Shown: piece by piece, positions 1-10,000 of the stretch
Layout of the letters: each line of letters opens with the position of its first letter
Position numbering within the stretch: position 1 is the first letter of the stretch
The notes under the pieces: generated by a model
Seen by the model: only the letters and a program-made list of their open reading frames with translations
Told to the model about the DNA's origin: nothing
The model's database searches: none
Translations under genes and position numbers: made by a program
Source: Pseudomonas mosselii
Lineage (GTDB): Bacteria; Pseudomonadota; Gammaproteobacteria; Pseudomonadales; Pseudomonadaceae
Assembly (NCBI RefSeq): GCF_019823065.1
Contig: NZ_CP081966.1
Location: forward strand, 5,487,501-5,551,500
Direction of reading: 5' to 3'
DNA length: 64,000 bases

Positions 1-771
<771 letters not shown>

Positions 772-921
772 AATACTGCTTGGGTTTTTAAGAAACCCTA
801 AACTTGGCTCAGCAATCTCAAATGACTATGTGATTTCTCGCATGGCCACTTGTGATGCTGATAATCTTGGCGACGATCAGTCCGTACTCACAAGCACCCA
901 CACGAATTGCTTGATTCAATT

Positions 922-933
922 TGTTAAAGAGCG
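922..933 (-). promoter_or_regulatory. rrn leader boxA antitermination element
   Basis: On the minus strand the leader carries CGCTCTTTAACA, matching the boxA consensus bound by NusB-NusE to make rRNA transcription resistant to Rho. It lies about 150 nt upstream of the 16S 5' end and downstream of all three promoters, which is the usual arrangement. Confidence 0.8.
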
Positions 934-969
934 TTTGGCTAAGAGCGTTTCGTCTCAACCGAGGCGCGC

Positions 970-997
970 ATTCTACGCTTTCCTCATTTGCTGTCAA
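970..997 (-). promoter_or_regulatory. rrn promoter, proximal (TTGACA-16-TAGAAT)
   Basis: Read on the minus strand, TTGACA (992-997) and TAGAAT (970-975) are separated by 16 bp, followed by a GC-rich discriminator. This is a strong sigma70-type promoter pointing into the 16S leader and boxA. Confidence 0.8.
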
Positions 998-1079
998 GCG
1001 TTTATTTTGAGGCTTTTAACGAAGAACTCGTTTCACTTCAAACACTTGACTCGCTGCGATCTCTCGTAGCGGGAGGCGA

Positions 1080-1107
1080 ATCATACAGCGTTACAACCTG
1101 CTGTCAA
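1080..1107 (-). promoter_or_regulatory. rrn promoter, middle (TTGACA-16-TATGAT)
   Basis: Minus-strand TTGACA (1102-1107) and TATGAT (1080-1085) have a 16-bp spacer, the same as in the other two promoters of this leader. It lies about 110 bp upstream of the proximal promoter. Confidence 0.8.
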
Positions 1108-1223
1108 CTGCCTTTCTCACCGCTGCCGATCGTTAGACCGAAGCACCTCCGCCACCCTCTTCAACAATCAACTCATTGATATTCAAGGAGTTTTTCGTTC
1201 CAATGTCGCTGGAAGTGGGGCGC

Positions 1224-1251
1224 ATTATAAGGGGATCTGAAAGCCCGTCAA
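1224..1251 (-). promoter_or_regulatory. rrn promoter, distal (TTGACG-16-TATAAT) with A+T-rich upstream element
   Basis: Minus-strand TTGACG (1246-1251), a 16-bp spacer and a perfect TATAAT (1224-1229) are followed by GCGCCCC, a GC-rich discriminator typical of stringently controlled rRNA promoters. Directly upstream is an A/T-rich run (about 1252-1275) that could act as an UP element. It overlaps the final codons and stop of the MFS gene, which reads in the same direction. Confidence 0.75.
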
Positions 1252-1260
1252 CCGTTTATT

Positions 1261-2817
1261 TCATATATTTGCAATGTCCGGCGCTGTCTGATGAGGAGCC
1301 TCCCCGATCGGCAAGGGCTTGTTCAGCAATACCCCCACCAGCACCGCAAAGATCAGCGCCGCGACACCAGCGCTGCACAGCACCGCCTCGAAGCCGCCGA
1401 TGAACGCCTGACGCGCCAGTGGTGCCGCCACCTCTCTCAGCCTTGGGTCGAGCAACGCCAACGCGGCATGCAGATCCCCCGCTGCCACCCGCGTAGCCAT
1501 CTCCCCCGCCACACCCAACGCCTCGGGTGCCTGGAGCGTCAGGGCATCGCGCAGCAGTTGCCCACTGCGCGCCGCAAGGATGCCGCCGAGAATGCCTATG
1601 GCAAGGACGATGGCCCCGAAGCGCGTGGTGGTGCTCAGCCCCGAAGCCATACCGGTGCGCTCACGCGGCACGCAGGCCATGATGTTCTTCTGCGTATCGC
1701 CATTGAGCAGCCCGGCTCCGGCGCCCAGCACGACACTGGCCAGGGCGAACGCGGCATAGCCACTCTGGCCGGTGGCCCAGGCGCAGGCCAGGTTGCCCAC
1801 CCCGACCAGGACCAACCCCAATGCGAACACCTGGGCCGGCGACAGGCGCGCAGCCATGCGCATGCCCAGCCGAGGCGTGAGCAGCATGGCCACGGCGAAC
1901 GGCAGCATGCCCGCGCCCGCGGCCAGGGCCGAGAGCTGCAAGCCGCTCTGCAGGTACAGCGGCAGCAAGGTCATCATCACCTGCGCACAGGCGGCATAGG
2001 CGAGCATCCCCAGCAAGGCCCCGATGAAACGCCCGCTGCGCATCAGGCCGAGGTCGACCATCGGCCGCGCCTGGCTGCGCTCGACCATCACGAACAAGCC
2101 AAGCAGGAACACGCCGATCAGCAGACGCTCCAACGTGGGGGCGCTATCCCAACCAACCCGATTGGCGTCGATCAAGGCCCAGGTCAGGTAGCCCAGGCCA
2201 CCGGCGAAAGTCAGGCTGCCCAGTGGATCGAACCGCGCCGCCGAACCGTCGCGGGACTCCTCGATACTGCTTGCAACCATGAACGCCAGCACGATCACCA
2301 GCGGCAGGTTGATATAGAAGATCCAGCGCCAGCCCAAGGTACTGGCGATCAGCCCACCGAGCAGCGGTGCGAAGGTGATGGTCGCGCCCATGCAGGCGCC
2401 CCAGAAGGCCCAGGCCCGCATGCGTTCCTGCGGTGCGTGGAAACGGTGGCCGATGGCGGCCAGCGCGGCAGTCAGCAACAACGCGGCACCGATGCCCTTG
2501 GCTGCGCGGGCCAGATCAAGGAACAACAGGCTGGGCGCGGCGCCGCACGCCAGCGAGGCAGCGCCGAACAGCGCCAGGCCGAGCAGCAGCATGCGCCGCC
2601 TGCCGAAGCGGTCGGCCAGGCTGCCAGCGGGTAGCAGACAGGCAGCGAACGCCAGCAAATACGCACTGACCACCCATTCGATGTCGCTGAACGAGCCGGA
2701 CAGATCACGGGCAATGCTGGGCAGGCTAACCGCGACGATGTTGGTGTCGAGGATGATCAAGGCGCACACCGCCGAGGCGGTGAACAGGGTGAAGCGTGGT
2801 GAGGCGGCGGCAGGCAT
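1261..2817 (-). CDS. MFS drug/solute exporter, DHA2 (EmrB/QacA-like) family
   Basis: The 518-residue product is a polytopic inner-membrane protein with the length and hydrophobic pattern of 14-helix DHA2 proton antiporters. The N-terminal half has the D-x-N-I-V-x-V-x-L-P motif in the first helix and the MFS loop 2-3 signature GSLADRFGRRRM at about residues 65-76. These exporters extrude drugs, dyes or metabolites using the proton gradient; the substrate cannot be read from sequence. It is transcribed divergently from the adjacent LysR regulator, which is its probable controller. It ends 10 bp before the distal rrn promoter, so readthrough would enter the rRNA leader. Confidence 0.9.
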   Translation of the reverse strand: MPAAASPRFTLFTASAVCALIILDTNIVAVSLPSIARDLSGSFSDIEWVVSAYLLAFAACLLPAGSLADRFGRRRMLLLGLALFGAASLACGAAPSLLFLDLARAAKGIGAALLLTAALAAIGHRFHAPQERMRAWAFWGACMGATITFAPLLGGLIASTLGWRWIFYINLPLVIVLAFMVASSIEESRDGSAARFDPLGSLTFAGGLGYLTWALIDANRVGWDSAPTLERLLIGVFLLGLFVMVERSQARPMVDLGLMRSGRFIGALLGMLAYAACAQVMMTLLPLYLQSGLQLSALAAGAGMLPFAVAMLLTPRLGMRMAARLSPAQVFALGLVLVGVGNLACAWATGQSGYAAFALASVVLGAGAGLLNGDTQKNIMACVPRERTGMASGLSTTTRFGAIVLAIGILGGILAARSGQLLRDALTLQAPEALGVAGEMATRVAAGDLHAALALLDPRLREVAAPLARQAFIGGFEAVLCSAGVAALIFAVLVGVLLNKPLPIGEAPHQTAPDIANI

Positions 2818-2912
2818 GACGGCTCCGTTACAAAGAGCAGGCGGGTCGTCGCCGCTTTACCGCCACGACGCCAGCCTTGTAGTGTTGCCTTCACCATAAC
2901 GCCGCCGGGCAC

Positions 2913-2961
2913 CTGGCTTGTTAGCCAGCACGTCCCGCGTCATTAGCGCCTGGCTAACGAG
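2913..2961. promoter_or_regulatory. Candidate LysR operator: repeated CTGGCTAA half-sites
   Basis: The intergenic space between the MFS gene and the LysR gene holds three related half-sites. CTGGCT-TGTT-AGCCAG forms a small palindrome at 2913-2928. A third copy, CTGGCTAACGAG at 2950-2961, pairs with CTTGTTAGCCAG (2917-2928) as a 12-bp inverted repeat with one mismatch. Repeated dyads just upstream of a LysR gene and its divergent target are the usual place for autoregulator binding. Confidence 0.5.
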
Positions 2962-2966
2962 GCCCC

Positions 2967-3839
2967 ATGGAGATACGTCACTTCCGCTACTTCCTTGCCG
3001 TCGCCCGTCACGGCCACTTCACCCGCGCCGCCGAGCAACTGGGCATCGCCCCGCCGACCCTGAGCCGGCAGATCCAGGACATGGAGCGTGAGCTGGGAGT
3101 GCGGCTGTTCGAACGCAGCCAACGCGAGGTAAGCCTCACCGCCGCCGGCCATGCCTTGCTTACCGAGGCCGAACAGGCGGTGCAGCAGTTCGACGCAGCA
3201 CAGTTGGGTGCGCAGCGTGCAGGTCGCGGCGACAGTGGGAGGATCGAACTCGGCTACGTTGCCTCGGCAGCTTACTCCGGTACCCTGCAGCAACAGGTCA
3301 GTCGGTTTGTCCAGGCCTATCCCGACGTACAGCTGAACATTCGCGAAGTGCCCATGCTCGAGCTCCCCTCTCTTGTCGACGAGGGGCAACTCGACCTCGC
3401 CTACTTGCGTTCACCGATGGAGCTGCCGCAGCCCCTGAAAGCCGTCGCCTTGCATCAGGAAGGTTTCGTCCTGGCGCTACCGGCCAGCTCGCGCCTCAAC
3501 GAACTGAAGACCATCCCGGCCTCACGCCTGGCCGACGAAACCTTCATCTTGCCCGAGCAGATCTCCGGCACACTGGCAATTGCCACCCAGGGCAACTTCA
3601 CCCCGCGCCTGGGGCCGCAACCGGGCAGCCTGGTGGCGGTACTCACCCTGGTGTCACTGGGCCAGGGCGTGGCCGTGGTACCGGCGTCGGTGGTCCAGCG
3701 TATCAGTTTGCCCCAGGTCAACTACCGGCCCATCGCCGACGCCCAGGCAAGTTCATGGCTGAGCCTGGTGCACCGCCGCTTCGAAAAGTCGCCCGCAGTG
3801 CTGCGCTATATAGAAGGAGTGCGCCAAGGTGCCAAATGA
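2967..3839 (+). CDS. LysR-family transcriptional regulator
   Basis: The 290-residue protein has the standard LysR layout. An N-terminal winged helix-turn-helix spans about residues 1-60 (A-A-E-Q-L-G-I-A-P-P-T-L-S-R-Q-I core), and a periplasmic-binding-protein-like effector domain spans about 90-285. It is divergent from the MFS exporter across a 149-bp gap with candidate operator repeats. Its stop codon overlaps the start of the downstream hydrolase gene, so the two are probably co-transcribed. The effector is unknown. Confidence 0.92.
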   Translation: MEIRHFRYFLAVARHGHFTRAAEQLGIAPPTLSRQIQDMERELGVRLFERSQREVSLTAAGHALLTEAEQAVQQFDAAQLGAQRAGRGDSGRIELGYVASAAYSGTLQQQVSRFVQAYPDVQLNIREVPMLELPSLVDEGQLDLAYLRSPMELPQPLKAVALHQEGFVLALPASSRLNELKTIPASRLADETFILPEQISGTLAIATQGNFTPRLGPQPGSLVAVLTLVSLGQGVAVVPASVVQRISLPQVNYRPIADAQASSWLSLVHRRFEKSPAVLRYIEGVRQGAK

Positions 3840-4845
3840 TCAACTACGTACCGGTTATCGAGTGCTGCTGGCGTTGCTCGCCTGCCTGGCCTGGCCCGCG
3901 TGGGCCGGCGACGCCATGCAGACGATGGCGCTGGGCAAGCCTGCGCCCTACCCTTTCTTCACCTATGCCAATGTCAGGCTCGACATCCGCCTGCCGGTCC
4001 AACACGCAGTGATCGTGCTCCATGGCGTGCACCGTGATGCCGACCACTACTATCGCAACGGCCTGATCCTGCTCGGCAATGCGGGACTCACCCAGGACGA
4101 CACGCTGCTGCTGGCCCCCCGCTTCTTCAGCGAAGACGATCCCCAGACAACGCCCACTGCGCCCTTGTGGGTAAAAAACCAATGGCTGCAGGGCCACGAG
4201 TCCGTGGCCGGACGCACCGGCATCTCAGCATTCGCGGTGCTCGACGACCTTCTCGCCTACCTTGGCGATCGTCATCGATTTCCACACCTTGAAGACATCA
4301 CGTTGATCGGTCATTCCGCCGGCGGCCAACTGTTACAGCGCTACACGCTGCTCGGCACGGGCGACCAGGCGCTGCGAGCCCTTGGGATCCACGTGCGCTA
4401 CATTGTCGCCAGCCCCTCCACCTACCTGTACCTGGATGCCAACCGCCCCCTTGGCGAAGGCTTCGCCCCTTTAGCTGCCGCGCAGTGCCCCGACTACGAC
4501 CGTTACCGCTATGGCCTGCCGGGCGCACCGGACTACTTCGCCACGCAGCATCTCGATGCCCGCCAGGTGCTCAGCCGCTACGCCGCACGCGACGTAACCT
4601 ACCTGGTCGGCGAGCGCGACCGTCACCCGCACAGCCGGATCATGGACCGCAGCTGTGCAGCCCAGGCCCAGGGCCGTGACCGGGTCGAGCGGCAACTCAA
4701 CTACCTGCGCTACGAGGCTTTACTTTCCCAGCGCTGGTCGATAGCGCTCGCGCATCGCCAGTACGTACTGCCGGGCATTGGCCATGACCCCGCCCACCTG
4801 CTGACCGATCCAAGCGTTGCCCAACTGCTGTTTTCCGGCCACTGA
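3829..4845 (+). CDS. Secreted alpha/beta-hydrolase-like protein
   Basis: This 338-residue protein starts at GTG with AAGGAG 9 bp upstream and overlaps the end of the LysR gene. Residues 1-26 look like a Sec signal peptide (hydrophobic run ending A-W-A), so the mature protein should be periplasmic or exported. An oxyanion-type HG motif (V-L-H-G-V-H) and the nucleophile elbow G-H-S-A-G fit the alpha/beta-hydrolase fold; a late histidine in G-I-G-H-D could complete the triad. The substrate is unknown. Its link to the neighbouring LysR suggests it is part of the same regulon. Confidence 0.8.
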   Translation: MPNDQLRTGYRVLLALLACLAWPAWAGDAMQTMALGKPAPYPFFTYANVRLDIRLPVQHAVIVLHGVHRDADHYYRNGLILLGNAGLTQDDTLLLAPRFFSEDDPQTTPTAPLWVKNQWLQGHESVAGRTGISAFAVLDDLLAYLGDRHRFPHLEDITLIGHSAGGQLLQRYTLLGTGDQALRALGIHVRYIVASPSTYLYLDANRPLGEGFAPLAAAQCPDYDRYRYGLPGAPDYFATQHLDARQVLSRYAARDVTYLVGERDRHPHSRIMDRSCAAQAQGRDRVERQLNYLRYEALLSQRWSIALAHRQYVLPGIGHDPAHLLTDPSVAQLLFSGH

Positions 4846-4901
4846 CATACCACCACGCCGCGCAGTACACTGGGCCCCTCCCCCTTTCGGAGACGCCCAA
4901 G

Positions 4902-5477
4902 GTGCATCACGCAGGAAGCGATGAACATCCACCGGCACGTGCCCGATCTGGCGCGGTCATCTGGCTTACCGGACTCTCAGGCGCGGGAAAGTCGACACTG
5001 GCCCAGGCCCTGGCCCGAGAGCTCCATGAGCTGGGACATGGCTGCTACGTGCTCGACGGTGATGTATTACGCACAGGGCTAAATGCCGACTTGGGTTTCT
5101 CACCCGAGGATCGCCATGAAAACATCCGCCGCACAGCCGAGGTGGCGGCGCTGTTCGCCGATGCCGGGCTGATATGCATCGCCGCGTTGATCTCACCTTA
5201 TCGCGCGGGGCGCGCCGCCGCACGCCAGGCCTGCAAGGCGGGCTTTCATGAGGTGCACGTCAACGCTGATCTGGCCACCTGCGAGGCCCGCGATCCCAAA
5301 GGCCTGTATCGCCGCGCCCGAGCGGGAGAGCTGGCGGCCTTTACCGGGATCGATGCGCCCTACGAAGTGCCGGAGCGGCCGGAGCTGGTGGTGGAGACGG
5401 CACACGTGCCGCTGTCGATAGCAACGGCGCAACTGCTGGCGTACGTACAGCAGCGGGTACTGTACCAACCGCAGTAG
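4902..5477 (+). CDS. cysC: Adenylylsulfate (APS) kinase, stand-alone
   Basis: The 191-residue cytoplasmic kinase phosphorylates APS to PAPS, the universal sulfate donor. It shows the P-loop G-L-S-G-A-G-K-S-T near residue 26, the D-G-D motif with V-L-R-x-G-L-N, and the F-S-x-E-D-R-x-E-N-I-R-R segment characteristic of CysC. It starts at GTG with GGAG about 9 bp upstream. In Pseudomonas the kinase is normally fused to CysN, so a stand-alone copy is an accessory. It lies 56 bp downstream of the hydrolase gene and converges on a gene cluster that encodes a PAPS-type sulfotransferase. Confidence 0.93.
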   Translation: MHHAGSDEHPPARARSGAVIWLTGLSGAGKSTLAQALARELHELGHGCYVLDGDVLRTGLNADLGFSPEDRHENIRRTAEVAALFADAGLICIAALISPYRAGRAAARQACKAGFHEVHVNADLATCEARDPKGLYRRARAGELAAFTGIDAPYEVPERPELVVETAHVPLSIATAQLLAYVQQRVLYQPQ

Positions 5478-5498
5478 GCGCGGGCTGGCCCCGCGCCT
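5476..5498. terminator. GC-rich hairpin between convergent cysC and tolC-like genes
   Basis: AGGCGCGGG and CCCGCGCCT form a perfect 9-bp stem with a CTGGC loop that starts inside the cysC stop codon. There is no U-tract on either strand, so it may be a bidirectional Rho-assisted or partial terminator. Confidence 0.45.
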
Positions 5499-5509
5499 GC
5501 TGGTTGCGC

Positions 5510-7006
5510 TCAGCTGCCCGGGGCGATATCGCCGCGCTGCCAGCGCGCCTCATTGTTGCTCAAGGCCTGGGCAATATCGGCCAGCTCATTGGACGGCAGG
5601 CTCTGCGGCAACGGGTCGAGGCCGGCGCTGGCGAACAGCTGGCCATAACTGTTGCGCAGCTCGGCATAAGCCAAATCGCGACGCAGGTCGGCCTGCAGCG
5701 CGTTCAGCTCGCCCTGGATCAGCTCGAGCTCGCCGATCCCTTGTGCCTGGTGGCGGTTACGCAGTTGCTCGACGATCTGCTGGTCGAGGCTCACCAGTTG
5801 CTGGCTGGTGGTGAACTGGCGACGGGCTTCATTGTAGTTGGCGTTGGCCACGTACAACTGTGCCAGGATAGCCATGGACATGGCCTGGCGCCGTGCCTCG
5901 ACCACCTGCTCGCCGGCCTTGGCCACATCTATGGAGGCTGGCCCCGACAGCACGTTGAACAGGTTCCAGGTGACCTTCACGCCATAATCGGCCCAATGCT
6001 GGTTGATCAGGAAGCTGTTGCTGTCGTAGTGACCGCCGGCCGAAAACTCCAACCCCGGCAACATGCGCAGCATCGACTTGCGCACCTCGGCGGCACTGAT
6101 ACGTGCCTGATAGTCCTGCTCACGCAGCTCGGGACGGGTCGCCAAGGCCTGCTGCTCCAGCGCTTCGAGGCCCACCTTGAGCTCCGGCACGCTGTAGTCA
6201 TCGGTTGCGGCGAGGGTCAGCTCGGTGCCGGGCGGCAGGTTGATCAACGCGCCCAGCTCGGTCTTGGCCAGCGACAAGGCCCGACGTTGCTCTTCCAACT
6301 GGCGGGTGGCCTCGATCAGCGCGCGCTGGTAGCCAAGCGCCTGGATCGGATCGCCGATGCGTTGCTCGCCCAGACGCTGGCTGTTGTCCCTGGCTTGGTC
6401 GACGCGCACCATCAGCGCATCGATCTGCTTGAGCAGGCGTTCGGCAGCCACGGCCCGCCAATAGGCCGAGCGCACGTCCTGGATGATGGTCTGCACCACC
6501 TTGCGCCGACGCTCCTGCACGATCAGGCGCTGGTCGCCCTGCTGCTTGGCGCTGACGTAGCTGACGCCGAAGTCGAGAACGTTCCAGACCATGGTCAGGT
6601 CGGCCACGTCGCGGTCACGGTCCTGGGAGGTCGACGGCTCCAGGGACTGGGTGTTGGTCAGCACGCTACGGCTGCTCGACGCGCTGACGTTACTGCGCCC
6701 GGCATAACCGGCCGACAGGGCCATGCGTGGCAGCATGTCGAAGCTGGCCAGGTCAACCTGGCGCTGGGCCAGGGCCTCCTCCATGACTTTCAGGCGGGCT
6801 TCCAGGTTGTACTTGACCGCCCTGGCCATGGCCTGGTGCAACGTCAGCGGCCCGTGCAGCGCCTCCTGGCCTTTGAACATACTGGCCAGGTCGGCCTTTG
6901 CCCGCTGCTCGCTGACGCTGCGGTCAATGGGCTGGGTCTTGACCGCGCACCCCGTCACCGCCAACGCCAGCACGCTTACCGCAAAAATCCTCGATGCTCT
7001 GCTCAT
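5510..7006 (-). CDS. TolC-family outer-membrane factor (lipoprotein)
   Basis: The 498-residue protein has a lipoprotein signal with lipobox L-A-V-T-G-C (Cys20). Two long repeats of helical and beta-strand segments follow, typical of TolC/NodT outer-membrane factors, including Q-A-M-A-R-A near residue 60 and L-L-x-Q-x-R-A-D-like heptads. It should form the trimeric outer-membrane exit duct of a tripartite machine. It is the last gene of the minus-strand cluster, 62 bp after the giant protein gene. Three adaptor-type genes lie further upstream in the same cluster, but no ABC or RND pump is encoded here. Confidence 0.9.
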   Translation of the reverse strand: MSRASRIFAVSVLALAVTGCAVKTQPIDRSVSEQRAKADLASMFKGQEALHGPLTLHQAMARAVKYNLEARLKVMEEALAQRQVDLASFDMLPRMALSAGYAGRSNVSASSSRSVLTNTQSLEPSTSQDRDRDVADLTMVWNVLDFGVSYVSAKQQGDQRLIVQERRRKVVQTIIQDVRSAYWRAVAAERLLKQIDALMVRVDQARDNSQRLGEQRIGDPIQALGYQRALIEATRQLEEQRRALSLAKTELGALINLPPGTELTLAATDDYSVPELKVGLEALEQQALATRPELREQDYQARISAAEVRKSMLRMLPGLEFSAGGHYDSNSFLINQHWADYGVKVTWNLFNVLSGPASIDVAKAGEQVVEARRQAMSMAILAQLYVANANYNEARRQFTTSQQLVSLDQQIVEQLRNRHQAQGIGELELIQGELNALQADLRRDLAYAELRNSYGQLFASAGLDPLPQSLPSNELADIAQALSNNEARWQRGDIAPGS

Positions 7007-7068
7007 CCCTGTCCGCCCCCTTGGTACGGCACTGCTGTTCTTCTAATGGATAGCTTGCGTCCGCTGGC

Positions 7069-10000
7069 TCATGCCTGCGGCGCGGGTACCTCTACCTGCC
7101 CCAACGCCTGCGCCAGTTGCCTGGCCTGACGTTGCTCCCCCTCCCGGAAGGCCTGGAGTTGCTGCCCCAGGGTTGGAGCCCCGGTCAAACCCTTCTCTGC
7201 CTCCGCTCCCTGGCGGAACGGCTTGCCGCCGCTGAGCTCGAACTGGCCACCGTCATCCGGCAGCGTCTTGTCGAAGATGTTGGCCAGGCTGCTGGCCCCG
7301 AAGACATTGGCGTCCCCACCGCCAAAGCCGAGGAAGCCGGCCCCAGAACCATTGCCGATGGCACTGTCACCCTGGTGACCGGCGAATACCTGGGCCAGAT
7401 AGCTCGGCGCCAGCGCGCCGTTGTGGATGAACAGGTTGCCCAAGGTTGGCAGCCCGCCACCCGATGTCGGAACCTCGAACAACGGTTGTGGCAACAGCGG
7501 TGACTGGTATGGCGCGGTCACCGGTAGGGGCGAGACCGACACAGGCATGCCCGGGCTGACCTGCACCGGCTGCGCGGGCGGATAGGCCCGGAACTCCGGA
7601 TCACCATCGTTCGACTGCAGGGCCACGCCTTGCCCGATAAAGCCGCCGACCAGCGCGTTGCCCGCAGCATCGGTAATGCCGGTACCACTGGATCTGAGCG
7701 CCAGGGCCAGGCTGCCGGCGCCGGCCACACCGCCAACGTTGATTTGCCAGGTGCGACCGTCGAGACGCACCAGCGATTGCAGGGTGCCGCTGGCGTTGCC
7801 ATTGCCCACCAGCTCGAAGTCTGCCAGGTCGACACCGCTGACATCCTCACTGAAGGTCACGGTAAACGACTGGCCACCTGGTGTCGGCGAGGGGTTGGCC
7901 ACGATCGACACCACGGTGGGTGGCGTACCATCGACGACCACACCATGGGTGTCACCGACATTTTCAAGAGCCGGTGTCAGCGCGTTGCCGGCGGCGTCCC
8001 TCAGGCTCGCCCCGTTGGCCGACAGCCCCAGCACCTGGATGCCGTCGGCATCGTTGTCACCGGCCTGGACTTGATATTGGAACACCAGTGTCGGCGTGCC
8101 CGAGCCGGCCACGAAGTCGGCGTACACCGTGCGCCCGCCCACATCCAAGGCAAGACGGGGTACCCCGTCGACCACCACCGCTTCGCTGGTGTTGACCACG
8201 AAGGTGAGCACATCGCCGGTGTTGTAGAGGACGCCGACCGGCACACTGACACTGCCCACCGTGGGGGCATCGCGGTCGATGCTGTACACGGCACCGGTGA
8301 GCCCCCCGACCAACGCGTTGCCAGCCACGTCGGTGATGCCGGTCGCACTGCCATTGAGGTTCAGGCCCAAGGTACCGGTCCCGCTCACACCGCTGACGGT
8401 GATCACATAGACACCGCCGCCCAGCGCTTGCAGGCCACTGAGCGTGCCGGATGCCGAGCCACTGCCGACCAGCGTGAAATCGGCCAGGTCGACACCGCTG
8501 ACTTGTTCACTGAAAGTCACCGTGAAACGCACACTCTGTGCATTGCTCGGCGACGGATCGAGGGTGACGATACCGACCGCTGTCGGCGCCTGGGTGTCGA
8601 CCAGCACCTGATGGGTGTCGGACACACCATTGAGGGTCAGGTTCATGGCGTTGCCCGCGGCGTCGGTCAGGGTCGCGCCATTGGCGGTGAGACCGGTGAC
8701 GGTGACACCATCGCTGTCGTTGTCGCCGGGCTGGATGGTGTACTGGAACACCAGGGTCGTGGTGCCTGCCCCAGCCACCAGGTCGGCGAACACCGTGTGG
8801 CCGCCGATGTCCAGGGCCAGGCGCGGCGAACCCGCCACCTGCACAGCTTCGCTGACGTTGACCACGAACACCAGGGCATCGCCTGCATTGTAGGAAACCC
8901 CGGCCGGGCCTCCGACGCTGGTCACGCTGGGGGCGCGGGTGTCGATGGCATAGTTGTTGGAGTCGGTGCTGCCTATACCGGCGTTGCCGGAGCTCGCACC
9001 CACGACGCCGGTATTGTCCAGGGTGATCAGGTTGCTGGTGTCTTCGACATTGCTGGTTGGGGTCAGGGTCGCGGTCCAGGTGATGCCGCCATCGCTGCTG
9101 CTCAACCCGCTCAAGGTACCGTTGGCCACGCTCAGGTCGGCCAGGGTAAAACCGCTGACCGCTTCGCTGAAGGTGATGGTCACCAGTGATGTCTCGCCAA
9201 CGCGCAGGGCCGTGTCGGCGACCACGACGGTGGCCGTGGGGACGACGGTGTCGACTGTGTAGTTGGCCGACGAGGTAGTGCCGACACCGGCGTTGCCGGC
9301 CAGGTCGCTGACACCGGTATTGTTCAGGGTGATCACATTGCTGAGGTCCCTCACCCCATTGCTCGGGGTGAAGGTGGCAGTCCAGGTGATACCGCCGTCG
9401 CTGCTGCTCACGGCGCTCAGGGTGCCATTGGCCACCGAGAGGTCGGCGTTGGTGAAACCGGTCACCGCTTCGCTGAAGGTGAAGGTTACCGTGGTGGTCT
9501 CCCCCGCTGTCAGATTGGGGTCGGCGATCACGATAGTGGCTGTCGGGCGCTGGCTGTCGATGGCGTAGTTGTTCGAATCGGTGCTGCCGGTGCCGGCGTT
9601 GCCCGCGATATCCGTCACACCTGTGTTGTCCAGGGTGATCAGGTTGCTGGTGTCGGTGATACCGGCGGCCGGGGTCAGGGTCGCGGTCCAGGTCACGCCG
9701 CCGTCGCTGCTGCTCACCGCGCTCAGGGTGCCGTTGGCGATCGTCAGGTCGGCATTGGTGAAGCCGGTCACCGCCTCGCTGAAGGTGATGGTCACCAGTG
9801 ACGTCTGGCCGATGGCCAGGTTGCTGTCGGCCACCACGATGGTGGCGGTCGGGCGCTGGGTGTCGATGGCGTAGTTGTTCGAGCTGGTGGTGCCGGAGCC
9901 AGCGTTGCCGCTGCTCGCACCGACCACGCCGCTGTTGTCGAGGACGATCAGGTTGGTGCTGTCGGTGATGTTGCCGGTCGGGGTGAAGGTGGCGGTCCAC

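Noticed and set aside
5504..7129. 541-codon plus-strand frame opposite the TolC-family gene
   Set aside because: Antisense shadow in high-GC DNA; the minus-strand frame has the lipobox and TolC features.
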